From: Mycolicibacterium doricum
GTDB lineage: Bacteria > Actinomycetota > Actinomycetes > Mycobacteriales > Mycobacteriaceae
NCBI RefSeq assembly: GCF_010728155.1
Contig: NZ_AP022605.1
Span: 3,596,001 to 3,660,000, forward strand
Direction: 5' to 3'
Length of the DNA: 64,000 bases
Numbering within the stretch: the stretch's first letter is position 1; each line of letters starts with the position of its first letter. A program made the translations under genes and the position numbers. Of the stretch, positions 35,013 through 44,237 are shown piece by piece. The notes beneath the pieces are model-generated. The model had not been told where the DNA came from. It saw only the letters and a list, made by a program, of their open reading frames with translations, and searched no databases.

Positions 35013-38000
35013 TTGCGGCCGCCATGATCGCCTCGTTCTTGTCCGCGCCGGTGCGGTCCGCCTCGGCGATTGCGGCCAGCACGCGCTTGAAGTCGCGCGG
35101 CATGACCTTGACGAAATGCTTCAACTCTTCTTCCCAGTTGTTCAGAACCCGTTGCGCTACCGCGGAATCTGTGGCGTCGACGTGGGCCTGCAGCATCCCG
35201 TGCAGCCACGCCACATCGTCGGCGTCCTCCACCCCGATGTCTTCGGGCTCCACCATCTCGGCGTTGAGGTTGTCCGGCAGCACACCGGCGGGGTCGTAGA
35301 CGTAGGCCGTCCCGCCGGACATGCCGGCCGCGAAGTTTCGCCCGGTGGGCCCCAGGATGACAACCTTGCCGCCGGTCATGTACTCGCAGCCGTGGTCGCC
35401 CACACCCTCGACGACGGCGACGGCGCCGGAGTTGCGGACTGCGAAGCGTTCCCCGACCTGCCCGCGCAGGAACATCTCACCGCTCGTCGCCCCGAACAGC
35501 ACGACGTTGCCGGCGATGATGTTGTCCTCCGCGACGTAGTCGGCGGGGGCGTTGTCGGCCGGGCGCACCACCACCCGGCCGCCCGAAAGCCCCTTGCCCA
35601 CGTAGTCGTTGGCATCGCCGTAGACCCGCAGCGTGATGCCCTTGGGGACGAACGCGCCGAAGCTGTTGCCCGCCGAACCGTCGAACGTGATGTCGATGGT
35701 GCCATCCGGAAGGCCCTGCCCGCCGTAGGCCTTGGTCACCTCGTGGCCGAGCATGGTGCCGACCGTGCGGTTGACATTGGCGATGGTGGTCGCGAACTTG
35801 ACCGGTGTTCCGGAATCCAGCGCCTCCCGGCACATCACGATCAATTGCTGGTCGAGCGCCTTGTCGAGGCCGTGATCCTGACGCGAACTGCAGTACAGAT
35901 CCTGGTTCATGAACGCCGACTCCGGCTCGTGCAGCACCGGCGACAGGTCGAGCTTGTGGGCCTTCCAGTGCTCGGCCGCCTCGGTCGTGTCCAACACGCC
36001 GACCTGACCGACCATCTCGTTGACCGTGCGGAACCCCAACTGCGCCATGGTCTCGCGCACCTCCTCGGCGATGAACATGAAGAAGTTCTCGACGAACTCG
36101 GGTTTGCCGTTGAACCGCTCCCGTAGCACCGGGTTCTGGGTGGCCACGCCGACGGGGCAGGTGTCGAGGTGGCACACCCGCATCATGATGCAGCCGGAGA
36201 CCACCAGCGGCGCGGTCGCGAAGCCGAACTCCTCGGCGCCGAGCAACGCGGCGACGACCACGTCGCGGCCGGTCTTGAGCTGACCGTCGACCTGCACCAC
36301 GATGCGGTCGCGGAGTCCGTTGAGCAGCAGCGTCTGCTGCGTCTCGGCCAGGCCCAGCTCCCAGGGCGCGCCGGCGTGCTTCATCGACGTCAGCGGAGTC
36401 GCACCGGTGCCGCCGTCGTGGCCGGAGATAAGCACCACGTCCGCGTGTGCCTTGGAGACGCCGGCCGCGACCGTTCCAACGCCGTTCTCACTCACCAGCT
36501 TCACGTGCACGCGGGCCTGCGGGTTGGCGTTCTTGAGGTCGTGGATCAGCTGTGCGAGGTCCTCGATCGAGTAGATATCGTGGTGCGGCGGCGGCGAGAT
36601 CAGGCCGACACCCGGTGTGGAGTGCCGGACCTCGGCGACCCAGGGATACACCTTGTGTCCCGGTAGTTGACCGCCCTCACCGGGTTTGGCGCCCTGGGCC
36701 ATCTTGATCTGAATGTCGGTGCAGTTGCTCAGGTAGTGGCTGGTGACACCGAAGCGCCCCGACGCCACCTGCTTGATCGCACTGCGCCGCCAGTCGCCGT
36801 TCTCGTCGCGGTCGAAGCGGGACACGGCCTCGCCGCCCTCCCCCGAGTTCGACCGGCCGCCCAGGCGGTTCATCGCGATCGCGAGCGTCTCGTGTGCCTC
36901 GGCGGAGATCGACCCGTAGCTCATCGCACCGGTGGAAAAGCGTTTGACGATCTCGCTGGCCGGTTCCACCTCGTCGATCGGAATGGGCCGACGCACATCG
37001 TCTTTGAACTTCAGCAGGCCGCGCAGCGAGGCCATCCGCTCGGACTGGTCGTCGATGAGCTTGGTGTACTCCTTGAAGATCGAGTACTGCCCGGTGCGGG
37101 TCGAGTGCTGCAGTTTGAACACCGTGTCGGGGTTGAAGAGGTGGTACTCCCCTTCGCGCCGCCACTGGTACTCGCCGCCGACCTCGAGTTCGCGGTGCGC
37201 CCGCTCGTCGGGTCGGTCGAGGTAGGCCAGCGCGTGCCGGGCGGCGACCTCGTCGGCGATGTCGTCGAGGTCGATGCCGCCGACCGGGCAGCTCAATCCG
37301 GTGAAGTACTCGTCGAGCACCTTCTGGTCGATGCCGATCGCCTGGAACAGCTGCGCGCCGGTGTAGGAAGCGAGTGTCGAGATGCCCATCTTGGACATCA
37401 CCTTGAGCACGCCCTTGCCCGCGGCCTTGACGTAGTTGGCCTTGGCCTGGTCGCTGCTGATGCCGGTGATGACGCCGCGGTCGACCATGTCCTCGATCGA
37501 CTCGAACGCCATGTAGGGGTTGATGGCCGCTGCGCCGAAACCGCACAGCGCCGCCATGTGGTGCACCTCGCGGGCGTCGCCGGCCTCGACGACGAGCCCT
37601 ACCTGGGTGCGGGTGCGCTCCCGGACCAGGTGGTGATGCACCGCCGACACGCTCAGCAGCGATGGGATCGGCGCCATCTGGTCGTCGGATTCGCGGTCGG
37701 AGAGCACGATGATGCGCGCCCCGTCGCGGATCGCCGCCGACACCTTGGCCCGGACGTTGTCGAGCGCCTCGCGCAGACCCTGCCCACCCCGGTTCACCGG
37801 GTACAGACAGCGGATCACCGCAGCGCGCATCCCGTGCTTGTGTCCACGGATCTCGTGGTCCGGGTCGACGCAGATCAGTTTCGACAGCTCGGCGTTGCGC
37901 AGGATCGGCTGCGGCAGCACGATCTGGCGGCACGATTCGGCATTGGGGTTGAGCAGATCACCCTCCGGGCCGATGACGCCCTGCAGGCTGGTCACCACCT

Positions 38001-39654
38001 CCTCGCGGATGGCGTCCAGCGGCGGGTTGGTCACCTGGGCGAAGAGCTGCTGGAAGTAGTCGAACAGCATGCGCGGCCGCTGCGAGAGCACGGCGACCGG
38101 CGTGTCGGTGCCCATCGATCCGATCGGCTCGGCGCCGGTGCGTGCCATCGGCGCGACGAGCAGGTTGAGCTCTTCGTAGGTGTAGCCGAACGCCTGCTGG
38201 CGCAGCACCACCCGGTGGTGCGGCATCCGGACGTAGTCACCCGGCGGCAGCTCCTCGAGCTGGAACAGACCGGCCTCGAGCCACTCGCCGTACGGCTGTT
38301 CGGCGGCCAGTTCGGCCTTGATTTCCTCGTCGGAGACGATGCGGCCCTGCGCGGTGTCGACCAGGAACATCCGGCCGGGCTGCAGGCGCATCTTCTGCAC
38401 GACGGTCGACGGGTCGAGGTCGAGCACGCCTGCCTCCGACGCCATCACGACGAGGCCGTCCGCGGTGACCCAGATTCGCGACGGACGCAGGCCGTTGCGG
38501 TCGAGCACGGCGCCGATCACGGTGCCGTCGGTGAAGCACACCGCCGCCGGGCCGTCCCACGGTTCCATGAGCGAGGCGTGGTAGCGGTAGAAGTCCCGGC
38601 GTGCCGCGTCCATCGACTCCTGGTGCTCCCACGCCTCGGGGATCATCATCAGCACGGCGTGCGGCAGGCTGCGGCCACCGAGGTGCAGCAGTTCGAGAAC
38701 CTCGTCGAAGCGGGCGGTGTCCGAGGCGCCCGGCGTACAGACGGGGATGATCTTGTCGAGGCCCGCCCGGGTGCCGAACACGTCGGTCTTGATCAGCGCC
38801 TCGCGTGCCCTCATCCAGTTCTCGTTACCGGTGACGGTGTTGATCTCACCGTTGTGCGCGACCCGACGGAAGGGATGCGCCAGCGGCCACGACGGGAAGG
38901 TGTTGGTCGAGAAGCGGGAGTGCACGATGCCCAGCGCGCTGGTCAGCCGCTCGTCCTGCAGGTCGAGGTAAAACGCCCGCAGCTGCGGGGTGGTCAGCAT
39001 GCCCTTGTAGACGAATGTCTGACCAGACAGGCTCGGGAAGTAAACCGTCTCCCGGCCCGGACCGTCCTGGCCCGGACCCTTGGTGCCCAGCTCGTGCTTT
39101 GCGCGCTTACGCACCACGTAGGCGCGGCGCTCGAGCTCCATGTCTTGCGCGCCCAGTATCTTCCCGTCGCTCCGCTCGCCCAGCATCTTTCCGTCGCTCC
39201 GCTCGCCCAGGCCCAGGAAGACCTGGCGGAACGTCGGCATCGCGTCGCGGGCCAGTGCGCCGAGCGACGAATCGTCGGTCGGCACATCGCGCCAGCCGAG
39301 CACCGTCAGCCCCTCGGCCTCGGCGATCTTCTCCACCTGCTCACAGGCGGTCGCGGCGTCCTTGGACGACTGCGGCAGGAACGCGATACCGGTGGCGTAG
39401 CTGCCCGGGTCGGGCAGGTCGAAGTCCACGACCGCACGGAAGAAGTCGTCGGGAACCTGCAGCAGGATGCCCGCCCCGTCGCCGGTGTTCGGTTCGGCGC
39501 CCTGGGCACCGCGGTGCTCGAGGTTGAGCAGGGCCGTGATGGCCTTGTCGACGATGTCGCGGCTGCGGCGCCCGTGCATGTCGGCCACCATCGCCACGCC
39601 ACACGAGTCGTGCTCGTACGCGGGGTTGTACAGCCCGCTGGGCACTGGTCCCAC
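35005..39654 (-). CDS. gltB: Glutamate synthase large subunit
   Basis: Makes two glutamates from glutamine and 2-oxoglutarate. The 1549-residue product has a short propeptide; Cys18 in [11 protein letters not shown] becomes the N-terminal nucleophile of the class II glutaminase domain. The central and FMN-binding synthase domains follow, with the 3Fe-4S motif [13 protein letters not shown], and the C-terminal beta-helix of Gly-rich GXXG repeats ([13 protein letters not shown]). GTG 39654 follows AGGTGG and gives [11 protein letters not shown]; the frame is open another 116 codons. The protein carries about 20 extra residues from a 27-bp tandem repeat at 39152-39205. Confidence 0.95.
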   Translation of the reverse strand: MGPVPSGLYNPAYEHDSCGVAMVADMHGRRSRDIVDKAITALLNLEHRGAQGAEPNTGDGAGILLQVPDDFFRAVVDFDLPDPGSYATGIAFLPQSSKDAATACEQVEKIAEAEGLTVLGWRDVPTDDSSLGALARDAMPTFRQVFLGLGERSDGKMLGERSDGKILGAQDMELERRAYVVRKRAKHELGTKGPGQDGPGRETVYFPSLSGQTFVYKGMLTTPQLRAFYLDLQDERLTSALGIVHSRFSTNTFPSWPLAHPFRRVAHNGEINTVTGNENWMRAREALIKTDVFGTRAGLDKIIPVCTPGASDTARFDEVLELLHLGGRSLPHAVLMMIPEAWEHQESMDAARRDFYRYHASLMEPWDGPAAVCFTDGTVIGAVLDRNGLRPSRIWVTADGLVVMASEAGVLDLDPSTVVQKMRLQPGRMFLVDTAQGRIVSDEEIKAELAAEQPYGEWLEAGLFQLEELPPGDYVRMPHHRVVLRQQAFGYTYEELNLLVAPMARTGAEPIGSMGTDTPVAVLSQRPRMLFDYFQQLFAQVTNPPLDAIREEVVTSLQGVIGPEGDLLNPNAESCRQIVLPQPILRNAELSKLICVDPDHEIRGHKHGMRAAVIRCLYPVNRGGQGLREALDNVRAKVSAAIRDGARIIVLSDRESDDQMAPIPSLLSVSAVHHHLVRERTRTQVGLVVEAGDAREVHHMAALCGFGAAAINPYMAFESIEDMVDRGVITGISSDQAKANYVKAAGKGVLKVMSKMGISTLASYTGAQLFQAIGIDQKVLDEYFTGLSCPVGGIDLDDIADEVAARHALAYLDRPDERAHRELEVGGEYQWRREGEYHLFNPDTVFKLQHSTRTGQYSIFKEYTKLIDDQSERMASLRGLLKFKDDVRRPIPIDEVEPASEIVKRFSTGAMSYGSISAEAHETLAIAMNRLGGRSNSGEGGEAVSRFDRDENGDWRRSAIKQVASGRFGVTSHYLSNCTDIQIKMAQGAKPGEGGQLPGHKVYPWVAEVRHSTPGVGLISPPPHHDIYSIEDLAQLIHDLKNANPQARVHVKLVSENGVGTVAAGVSKAHADVVLISGHDGGTGATPLTSMKHAGAPWELGLAETQQTLLLNGLRDRIVVQVDGQLKTGRDVVVAALLGAEEFGFATAPLVVSGCIMMRVCHLDTCPVGVATQNPVLRERFNGKPEFVENFFMFIAEEVRETMAQLGFRTVNEMVGQVGVLDTTEAAEHWKAHKLDLSPVLHEPESAFMNQDLYCSSRQDHGLDKALDQQLIVMCREALDSGTPVKFATTIANVNRTVGTMLGHEVTKAYGGQGLPDGTIDITFDGSAGNSFGAFVPKGITLRVYGDANDYVGKGLSGGRVVVRPADNAPADYVAEDNIIAGNVVLFGATSGEMFLRGQVGERFAVRNSGAVAVVEGVGDHGCEYMTGGKVVILGPTGRNFAAGMSGGTAYVYDPAGVLPDNLNAEMVEPEDIGVEDADDVAWLHGMLQAHVDATDSAVAQRVLNNWEEELKHFVKVMPRDFKRVLAAIAEADRTGADKNEAIMAAASG
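39152..39205. repeat. 27-bp tandem repeat inside gltB
   Basis: Two copies of CCCAG(T/C)ATCTT(C/T)CCGTCGCTCCGCTCG at 39152-39178 and 39179-39205 differ at two positions. On the coding strand they insert [18 protein letters not shown] between the conserved FRQVFLGLG segment and [12 protein letters not shown]. The period is a multiple of three, so the frame is kept. Confidence 0.9.
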
Positions 39655-40398
39655 TGGATCCCACCTGACCCTTACTCTCGAACCTCGGCGAAGCTTCAGC
39701 TGGCTGCCGTCTGCGACGGCGTGAGCCGACGAGGCGGAGGCGGTCCTCTGTGCAGCATTGAACAGCGGCCATTTTCCACTCGCCACAAGTGAAGAAAACG
39801 ATAATTCAAACCCTGGCTGACATGCCAACTTAGTCAGACCTAACCGACCTCGCCCGCCGCGTTGCCGACGTGCCGTGCGACATCCGTCGACGGCATCGAA
39901 TCGCCTGTGACACAGTTGTTTTGGTGGGCATCCCGCCGGGAGGCGTCTGAAACCACATCCTGCCCAGCGATCGCCATTCCGTTCGAATAGTTTGCTGGAC
40001 ACCTATTTCTATAGCGTTTTGCTGGCCTTGTTGAGCGTAGGGCGTTTGCAGAAAGCCTAGTCAGATTCTTAGACAACGCTGGCGCGGGGCCTGAGCGGGC
40101 GCCGCGACACGTCATTCCGGCTGGTTGCCGGCTGATAGTTCTGGCACGCAATCGATCTCGACCATGCCACGCCGATACCCCGGCGGATGTGAGCCAAGCG
40201 GGCCTCACGCATGCTGAGCGCGATGTCACACCCGCTCAACACCCCTTGGACCGGTCCGGCATCGAGTCCTTCGAGGGCACCGGCGGCCATCGCACCGCCA
40301 CCGGGCCCGATCCAGAGATGCGGTAGCGCGCACCCCGCCGCCGACGGCAACAGCGGGTGGCCGTGACAAGCAGAATTAGGCAGGCTAACATCCTCGCC
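39655..40398. other. 744-bp intergenic region upstream of gltB
   Basis: No convincing gene. The part next to gltB (39720-40060) includes AT-richer stretches that could hold the gltB promoter. The part from 40080 to 40380 has an open minus-strand frame with segments such as AAGCALPHLWIGPGGGAMAAGAL, but no good start and no family I can name. Confidence 0.5.
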
Positions 40399-40746
40399 AT
40401 GAAGCTCGCCATGAAGAGAGCGGTCCTGGCGGTTGCATTCGCCGGCCTGACGCTCGCCACGCCGGCCGTCGCGCACGCCGACGTCGACACCGATTTCTCG
40501 AATTCACTTCAGACCATCGGCGTCTACGGGCAGAAGGACTACAACGCCTGGATCGCCAAGATCGCCTGTGAACGGATCGATCGCGGTGTCGACCGCGACG
40601 CCTTCGCGTCGGCGACGTTCGTCGGGCGCCAGCTACCCAAGGGCAGCACCACCGAACAGGCGTGGAAGTTCCTGGGCCTGGCGTACCCTGCGTATTGCCC
40701 GGTCCACCAGGCGCTGCTTCAGATGGCTGCGGAGAAGCCCGCATGA
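40399..40746 (+). CDS. Exported DUF732 family protein
   Basis: A 115-residue mycobacterial DUF732 protein. A signal peptide (RAVLAVAFAGLTLATPAVAHA, residues about 7-26) precedes a small helical domain whose family pattern includes DTDFSNSLQTIGV, YNAWIAKIACERIDRGV and LGLAYPAYCPVHQALL, with two cysteines that probably form a disulfide. Function unknown; such proteins are secreted or surface-bound. ATG 40399 and 40411 are both possible. The stop overlaps the ATG at 40743 of the next gene's extended frame. Confidence 0.85.
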   Translation: MKLAMKRAVLAVAFAGLTLATPAVAHADVDTDFSNSLQTIGVYGQKDYNAWIAKIACERIDRGVDRDAFASATFVGRQLPKGSTTEQAWKFLGLAYPAYCPVHQALLQMAAEKPA

Positions 40747-40784
40747 GCGTCCGTGCGCAATCGACCCACAAGCGAGGGAGTGGC

Positions 40785-41258
40785 ATGGCCAGCCGTCTGA
40801 ACGTGCTGTGGACGGGGGCGGTCAGCGCCGCCATGGCGATGGGCGTGCTGGCGGCCCCGGCGGTCGCCTCTGCCGACGCCACCGACGACTATCCGATCCC
40901 GAACCGGATCATGCGGACCACCTGCACGGTCGACCAGTACATGGCCGCGGCGCGCGACACCTCGCCGGTCTACTACGAGCGGTACATGATCGACTACAAC
41001 AACCGGCCGTTCGACGTCCAGCAGGGCGCCCGTAACCGGATCTACTGGTTCTTCTCCCTGGATTACCCCGCCCGCCGGCAGTACTCGGAGAACACCGCCA
41101 CCAACGTCTTCTACGAGCAGATGGCCACGCGCTGGGGTAACTGGGCCAAGCTCTTCTTCAACAACAAGGGTGTCGTCGCCCACGCCACCGACGTCTGCAT
41201 GAACTACCCGCCGTCCGACCCCTCAGTGTGGAATTGGGGCCACAACCAACGGCGTTGA
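40785..41258 (+). CDS. Exported DUF5078 family protein
   Basis: A 157-residue secreted protein: signal peptide (LWTGAVSAAMAMGVLAAPAVASA, residues about 8-30), then a mature domain beginning DATDDYPIPNRIMRTTC with two cysteines (TTCTVDQYM and DVCMNYPPS) and many Tyr/Trp/Asn residues. ATG 40785 with GAGGGAG upstream was chosen; an alternative ATG at 40743 would overlap the DUF732 stop in ATGA. Function unknown. Second of three small exported proteins in a row. Confidence 0.82.
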   Translation: MASRLNVLWTGAVSAAMAMGVLAAPAVASADATDDYPIPNRIMRTTCTVDQYMAAARDTSPVYYERYMIDYNNRPFDVQQGARNRIYWFFSLDYPARRQYSENTATNVFYEQMATRWGNWAKLFFNNKGVVAHATDVCMNYPPSDPSVWNWGHNQRR

Positions 41259-41269
41259 GGAAACCTCTG

Positions 41270-41545
41270 ATGACCATGAAAACGACTTTGTCTGCCGTCG
41301 CGGTTGCCGCCACGCTCAGCGCGGCCGCCCTCGGCCTGGGCGCAGCAACCTCCATCGCGCAACCTCCTCCCCCGCCGCCGCCGGCTCAGGGTGAGCCGGT
41401 GCCCGCGTGGGCACCGCGCAAGCCGGCCGAGTTCTGGCACGGACAACCCGTCGTGTGGACTTCTGCCTGGGGTGGTCGCTGGGGCGTGTGGATCAACGGC
41501 GGCTTCATCGCACTGTCGAAGAACCCTGTGACCAACGGCGGCTGA
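41270..41545 (+). CDS. Small exported Pro/Trp-rich protein
   Basis: A 91-residue secreted protein. The signal peptide (TLSAVAVAATLSAAALGLGAATSIA, about 5-29) is followed by a Pro stretch (QPPPPPPPAQ) and a short mature part rich in Trp (WHGQPVVWTSAWGGRWGVW). GAGGA lies ten bases before the ATG. Twelve bases separate it from the DUF5078 gene, so the two are co-transcribed. Family not recognised; it resembles short mycobacterial secreted peptides. A hairpin terminator follows. Confidence 0.78.
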   Translation: MTMKTTLSAVAVAATLSAAALGLGAATSIAQPPPPPPPAQGEPVPAWAPRKPAEFWHGQPVVWTSAWGGRWGVWINGGFIALSKNPVTNGG

Positions 41546-41554
41546 TCCGACACG

Positions 41555-41587
41555 AACAAGGCCCGGGTCGCGGACCTGGGCCTTGTT
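41555..41587. terminator. Bidirectional hairpin terminator between the exported-protein genes and dps
   Basis: AACAAGGCCCGGGTC (41555-41569) pairs with GACCTGGGCCTTGTT (41573-41587) with a single G-T pair and a 3-nt loop. The A-rich left arm and T-rich right arm make it usable from both strands, which fits the convergent genes. Confidence 0.82.
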
Positions 41588-41616
41588 AACCCGGTGCCTT
41601 AACCCGGTGCGGCAGG

Positions 41617-42156
41617 CTAGCCCTTGGCAGCCTCGGCCGCACCCTTCTCGGTGGATTTGCCATCGTGCTTGAGCTCCCCGCCGGCGTTCTCCAGGTGGGC
41701 ACGTACGAACCACTGGAACTTCTCCAGCTCGGCGGCATGCCCGATCAACATGTCGTTGGTGACCGGGTCGGGATCCTCGGTCTCCTCGATGTTCTTGCGG
41801 GTGTCCTCGATGATCCCGTCGTAAACCAGATCGAGTGCGGCCAGATGCGCCTGGACGGTGTCGCGCTCCAGTGAGTAGTCGTCCCACGTGCGGTCGTTGA
41901 CGATCGCCCCGGGCGTGCCCTTCGGAGAGCCGCCCAAGGTCGCGATGCGCTCGGCCACCTCGTCGGCGTAGCCGCGTACCAGCTCGACCTGCGGATCGAT
42001 CATCTCGTGGACACCGATGAAGTTGGGGCCGACGACGTTCCAGTGAATGTGCTTGAGCGTCAGGTGCAGATCGTTGTACCGGCTGAGCTGCTTCTGCAGG
42101 AGCTCGGCGACCTGCGCGCCTTCTTTGTCGGTCATCCCGGGAACGGTGTACGCCAT
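41617..42156 (-). CDS. dps: DNA protection during starvation protein
   Basis: A 179-residue Dps ferritin of the mycobacterial Dps1 type, forming a dodecamer that oxidises and stores iron and protects DNA. Ferroxidase residues are in LTLKHIHWNVVGPNFIGVHEMIDPQ (His, His, Asp). The intersubunit helices YADEVAERIATLGGSPKG and WFVRAHLENAGGEL follow. The short C-terminal tail (STEKGAAEAAKG) is less basic than in M. smegmatis Dps1, so direct DNA binding through it may be weaker. ATG 42156 follows GGAGATG. It converges with the exported-protein genes. Confidence 0.94.
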   Translation of the reverse strand: MAYTVPGMTDKEGAQVAELLQKQLSRYNDLHLTLKHIHWNVVGPNFIGVHEMIDPQVELVRGYADEVAERIATLGGSPKGTPGAIVNDRTWDDYSLERDTVQAHLAALDLVYDGIIEDTRKNIEETEDPDPVTNDMLIGHAAELEKFQWFVRAHLENAGGELKHDGKSTEKGAAEAAKG

Positions 42157-42244
42157 GGAACATCTCCTTCGTGCGCGTGGTGATCAAGTCCTCGGGCCCC
42201 GACTACCCCTAGCCGTCGCAGCGTAATCAGCGCGCCGGTCCACG

Positions 42245-43252
42245 TCACAGTTCGGCAAGTCTCGGGATCGCCAGGCGAGCGCCGAAGCGCGGGTTTCGCG
42301 CCATCCCGCCGGCCAGCAGCAGCCGCACCGCGCGGTGACGGTGCGGGCGCATCGGCTCGAGCAACTCGAGCATCTCCGGGTCGTCGATCGGATGGCCGAG
42401 CAGGCTCCACCCGACCGTCTTCGCGAGGTGATAGTCGCCGACCGAAAGTGCGTCGGGGTCGCCCCACGCCCGCTGCGCGGTCTCCGCGGCGGTCCACTCC
42501 CCGACCCCGGGAAGCGACATCATCGCCGCACGCGCTTGCTCCGTCGGCTGGGCGGACAGCCGCTCGAGTGATTCGGCCCGTTGGGCGCACAACACCACCG
42601 TGCGCGCCCGGCGCGGGTCGACGTTGGCACGGTGGAACTCCCACGACGGGATGCGCCGCCACACCTGCGCACCGGGCGGTACCCGCAGGTGCGCCGGTGC
42701 GGGGCCGGGTGCGGGTGTGCCGAACTTCGTGACCAGCAGCCGCCAGGCGCGGAACGCGTCCATGCCGGTCACCCGCTGCTCGAGCACCGCGGGGATCAGC
42801 GCTTCGAGCACCCGGCTGGTACTGCCCAACCTCAGATCGCGCACCCGCCGGTGCGCCAGGGCGATCGTGGGCTCCTGCGGGGCGAACCCCGCGTCGTCAT
42901 CGAAGGCGCCGAGCAGAGCGGGCGCGCCGTCGAGGAACTCGGCCGCCCCGGGACCCCACGCATCGACGTCGACGGCATCCGCCGCGGACCGGGTGATCCG
43001 GGCGGTCACCGGACCGGTCGGCGGCAGGCTCGTCCGCCACATCGAACCGTCTGCGGCGACGTGGAAGCAGGGGTCGCCGCGGCCGCGCCGCAATGGCATG
43101 AGGGTCAGCTCCGGGCTGACCGGCCCACTGAACACCACGTTGCGACGAAGGGCCTGGTCAGCCTGCACTGCGGCCTCCCACGGACGAGTGAAGTGATGAC
43201 GCAATCGTGACATCGGATCCAGACTGGTTTCCACGATCAGGGGTACGGACAC
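42245..43252 (-). CDS. HhH-GPD DNA glycosylase (AlkA-like)
   Basis: A 335-residue DNA base-excision repair protein. The C-terminal HhH-GPD domain shows the hairpin MMSLPGVGEWTAAETAQRAW near residue 255 and the catalytic Asp in DALSVGDYHLAKTVGW. The N-terminal 130 residues match the AlkA beta-domain only loosely. It should excise alkylated purines such as 3-methyladenine. GTG 43252 was used. It is divergent from the carotenoid operon, with only 30 bp to the crtE remnant. Confidence 0.85.
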   Translation of the reverse strand: MSVPLIVETSLDPMSRLRHHFTRPWEAAVQADQALRRNVVFSGPVSPELTLMPLRRGRGDPCFHVAADGSMWRTSLPPTGPVTARITRSAADAVDVDAWGPGAAEFLDGAPALLGAFDDDAGFAPQEPTIALAHRRVRDLRLGSTSRVLEALIPAVLEQRVTGMDAFRAWRLLVTKFGTPAPGPAPAHLRVPPGAQVWRRIPSWEFHRANVDPRRARTVVLCAQRAESLERLSAQPTEQARAAMMSLPGVGEWTAAETAQRAWGDPDALSVGDYHLAKTVGWSLLGHPIDDPEMLELLEPMRPHRHRAVRLLLAGGMARNPRFGARLAIPRLAEL

Positions 43253-43282
43253 CCCGAACCCTAGTGTGGTGATCGCAGCAGG

Positions 43283-44210
43283 GTGACGAGGAAGGCTTCG
43301 GGTGGGTGGTGTCGACGATCGGCTGCTCGCCGCAGCGCTGCGTCCGGTTCCGACCGGCTCACCGCGGACTCATCCGGCACCTGGCGCGAGGACGGGCGCC
43401 GCGCGGTGATCGACGCGGTGACGGAGTTCGTGGCCGATCGCTGCGCCGGGGCCGTCCGGCGGCCCATGCGCGGTTCGCCGAGTGGCACCGGGACAACGGG
43501 CTCAAGGGGTCCGCGGAGCGGTTCGGCGCCTCGGCGGCGGTGTGCTCGGTGACCTCTGCCTGGTGTGGGCGGGACAGATGATGCGCGAGAGCGGTGTTGG
43601 CGGGTCAGCGCTGGGGCGGGCCTGGCCGCGCTACGACGCGATGTGCGCGAAACTCGCCGTGGGCCAGTTCGCCGATTTGGTCAATGATGCGGGCGGACGG
43701 CCGACACTGGAGGACGTGCTCGACGTCGCACGCCGCACATCGGGGAACTACACGGTGCGCCGCCCCCTGGAGATCGGCGGTGCGCTGGCGGGTTGTCCCG
43801 AGCCGACGCTGCGGTTGCTCGGCTGCTACGGCGCGGCGGTCGGCGAGGCGTTTCAGCTGCGCGACGACCTGCTCGGCATCTTCGGCACCCCGACGGTGAC
43901 CGGCAAACCCGCCGGCGGCGACCTCTCGGAACACAAGGCGACCAGCGTGGTCGTCGTGGCGCACCGACTGGCCGAACCGGCGGTGCGCACTCAGCTCACC
44001 GAGCTGATGTCGCGATCCCATCTGCACGCCGGTGACATCGCCCGCTGGCGGAACCTGAGCGCCGCCACCGCCGCAGTGCAGTGGATCGAGCAGTTGATCG
44101 ACCGGCGCCTGTCCCAAGCGCTGGAGCGCATCCACACCAGCCCACTCGACGACACCGTGCGAACCGCCCTGGTCAACATGGCGGCGGTTTGCACTCAACG
44201 AGCAGCGTGA
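43283..44210 (+). pseudogene. crtE: crtE remnant: geranylgeranyl diphosphate synthase broken by deletion and frameshift
   Basis: The segments of a GGPP synthase follow in order but not in one frame. WREDGRRAVIDAVTEFVADRCA comes first. Then, in another frame, RRGRPAAHARFAEWHRDNGL and GSAERFGASAAV appear. A third frame from about 43530 gives GDLCLVWAGQMMRESG through to the stop at 44210. The stretch between helix A and RRGRPAA, which should hold the first Asp-rich motif (DDxxD), is absent. The second motif (QLRDDLLG) remains. A 242-residue downstream ORF (from 43482) could still be translated but would lack half of the active site. Confidence 0.82.
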
Positions 44211-44237
44211 TCCGAACACAGGTAGGAGAATGAACTG

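Noticed and set aside
36667..39792. A 1041-codon open frame on the plus strand opposite gltB
   Set aside because: It is antisense to the conserved gltB, has no family features and is rich in His/Val/Arg in the way GC-rich mirror frames are.
40069..40476. A minus-strand 135-codon frame upstream of the DUF732 gene
   Set aside because: No ribosome binding site or family; it would run into the signal-peptide region of the DUF732 gene on the other strand.
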